A stretch of 5,290 nucleotides of DNA from Chloroflexota bacterium (GTDB taxonomy: Bacteria > Chloroflexota > UBA5177 > JANWHV01): positions 1 through 5,290 of the forward strand of contig JAQBPC010000299.1 in the NCBI GenBank assembly GCA_028287725.1, read 5' to 3'. The notes beneath the pieces were generated by a model that worked only from the letters and a program-made list of their open reading frames with translations, was not told the DNA's origin and did no database searches. The translations under genes and the position numbers were made by a program. Positions 4,723-5,290 of this stretch are shown piece after piece (position 1 is the first letter of the stretch; every line of letters starts with the position of its first letter).

Positions 4723-5290
4723 GTGCTTCCTTGAACGCCCTGCAACATGCGCTGGCCGCGGCACTAGCGGCAGCGCCCGCGGCGCCCACGACATCCGAGG
4801 AGGACGAGAACGCCGATATCGCCACGCCGCGCGCGAAGGCGGCGACGGCACTCGAAGCCGCCCTGCGCGATCGCCTGGCCTGGCACTGGGACCGTGACGA
4901 GCGGCAGGGCGAGCAGCTGTGCCGGGTCATGGCGGATATGTGCGCGTGGCACGAGCACGAGACGCTGCGCGACACGGTGCTCGATCTCCAGAGCAAAGGC
5001 ATTGCCCTACTCGTCGCCGTGCCCGATGGCGAGCCCAACTCGTCGGACGTAGGTGATATCGAGGACGCGTATCAAGCGGTCAAGCCGCGTGAGGATGACG
5101 CCGCGGCAATTGCCTCTGCCCTTGGCATGACCCTTGAGGAGGCCCGCGCCTTTGGACTTGTCGGCACGCTTACCAGCGTCGGCTTCGACGATGAGGCTCC
5201 GGTCGCCGCGCCTGCGGGGGCCGGCGTGGGGATGGGGGCTGCCGCGCCGCAGGTCGAGGAAGATCTCGAGACCCTGTTCCGGCGTGTAGC
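4719..5290 (+). CDS. Start of an unrecognised acidic Ala-rich protein, cut by the window edge
   Basis: The frame opens at ATG 4719, overlapping the TGA of the previous gene (ATGA), and stays open for 190 codons to the window end. No strong ribosome binding site is visible, so translation likely depends on coupling. The protein has an Ala-rich N-terminal helix (4-23), an acidic patch EEDE (27-30), a probable helical domain rich in Trp, Cys and His (38-95, with WHWDRDE at 55-61 and CAWHEHE at 75-81), the segment ALGMTLEEARAFGLVGTL (134-151), then an Ala/Pro/Gly linker (160-177) and EEDLETLFRRV (180-190). The linker suggests a second domain begins near the edge. By position after adaptor and receptor it could be the front of a CheA- or ChpA-like kinase whose phosphotransfer domain starts at about 180, but no kinase motif is visible. 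Function unknown. Confidence 0.78.
   Translation, partial: MSASLNALQHALAAALAAAPAAPTTSEEDENADIATPRAKAATALEAALRDRLAWHWDRDERQGEQLCRVMADMCAWHEHETLRDTVLDLQSKGIALLVAVPDGEPNSSDVGDIEDAYQAVKPREDDAAAIASALGMTLEEARAFGLVGTLTSVGFDDEAPVAAPAGAGVGMGAAAPQVEEDLETLFRRV

Overview
The window reads as a chromosomal segment of a GC-rich (roughly 60% by eye) proteobacterium. The main taxonomic hint is a type I pantothenate kinase very close in sequence to the proteobacterial CoaA family. I cannot place the genus. All genes that I can support lie on the + strand.

Layout. Positions 1-747 hold the 3' three quarters of coaA, cut by the window edge. Positions 748-1103 are a non-coding gap crowded with inverted repeats, ending in a long stem-loop just before the next ribosome binding site. 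Positions 1104-1676 encode a single-domain CheW-like adaptor. Positions 1677-1984 are a long structured leader with a promoter candidate and two consecutive hairpins. Positions 1985-4036 encode a 683-residue transmembrane chemoreceptor-like protein: Cache-like periplasmic sensor, HAMP-like segment, and a signalling hairpin related to PilJ but strongly altered at its tip. Positions 4033-4722 encode a soluble, largely helical protein of 229 residues containing a segment that resembles a chemoreceptor tip. Positions 4719-5290 are the start of an unrecognised acidic, Ala-rich protein that runs off the window. The last three genes are joined by two ATGA stop/start overlaps, so they form a translationally coupled operon.

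How the genes work together. CheW-like adaptor followed by a PilJ-length receptor mirrors the order pilI-pilJ in the Pil-Chp chemosensory clusters of type IV pili. However, the parts that normally build a receptor/CheA/CheW array look changed: the adaptor lacks the conserved Arg-Gly of its NxRG turn, and the receptor tip keeps only a few consensus residues and is two residues shorter. The third protein carries a second tip-like segment with a different set of retained residues and a longer loop. My main hypothesis is an atypical, possibly orthogonal chemosensory module whose interface residues have diverged together, with a soluble tip-like protein as an extra component. The kinase of such a module is not visible; it may be the truncated last gene or lie beyond it. 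The cheW-like gene and the receptor gene also share a 16-base upstream motif (14 of 16 identical), suggesting common regulation.
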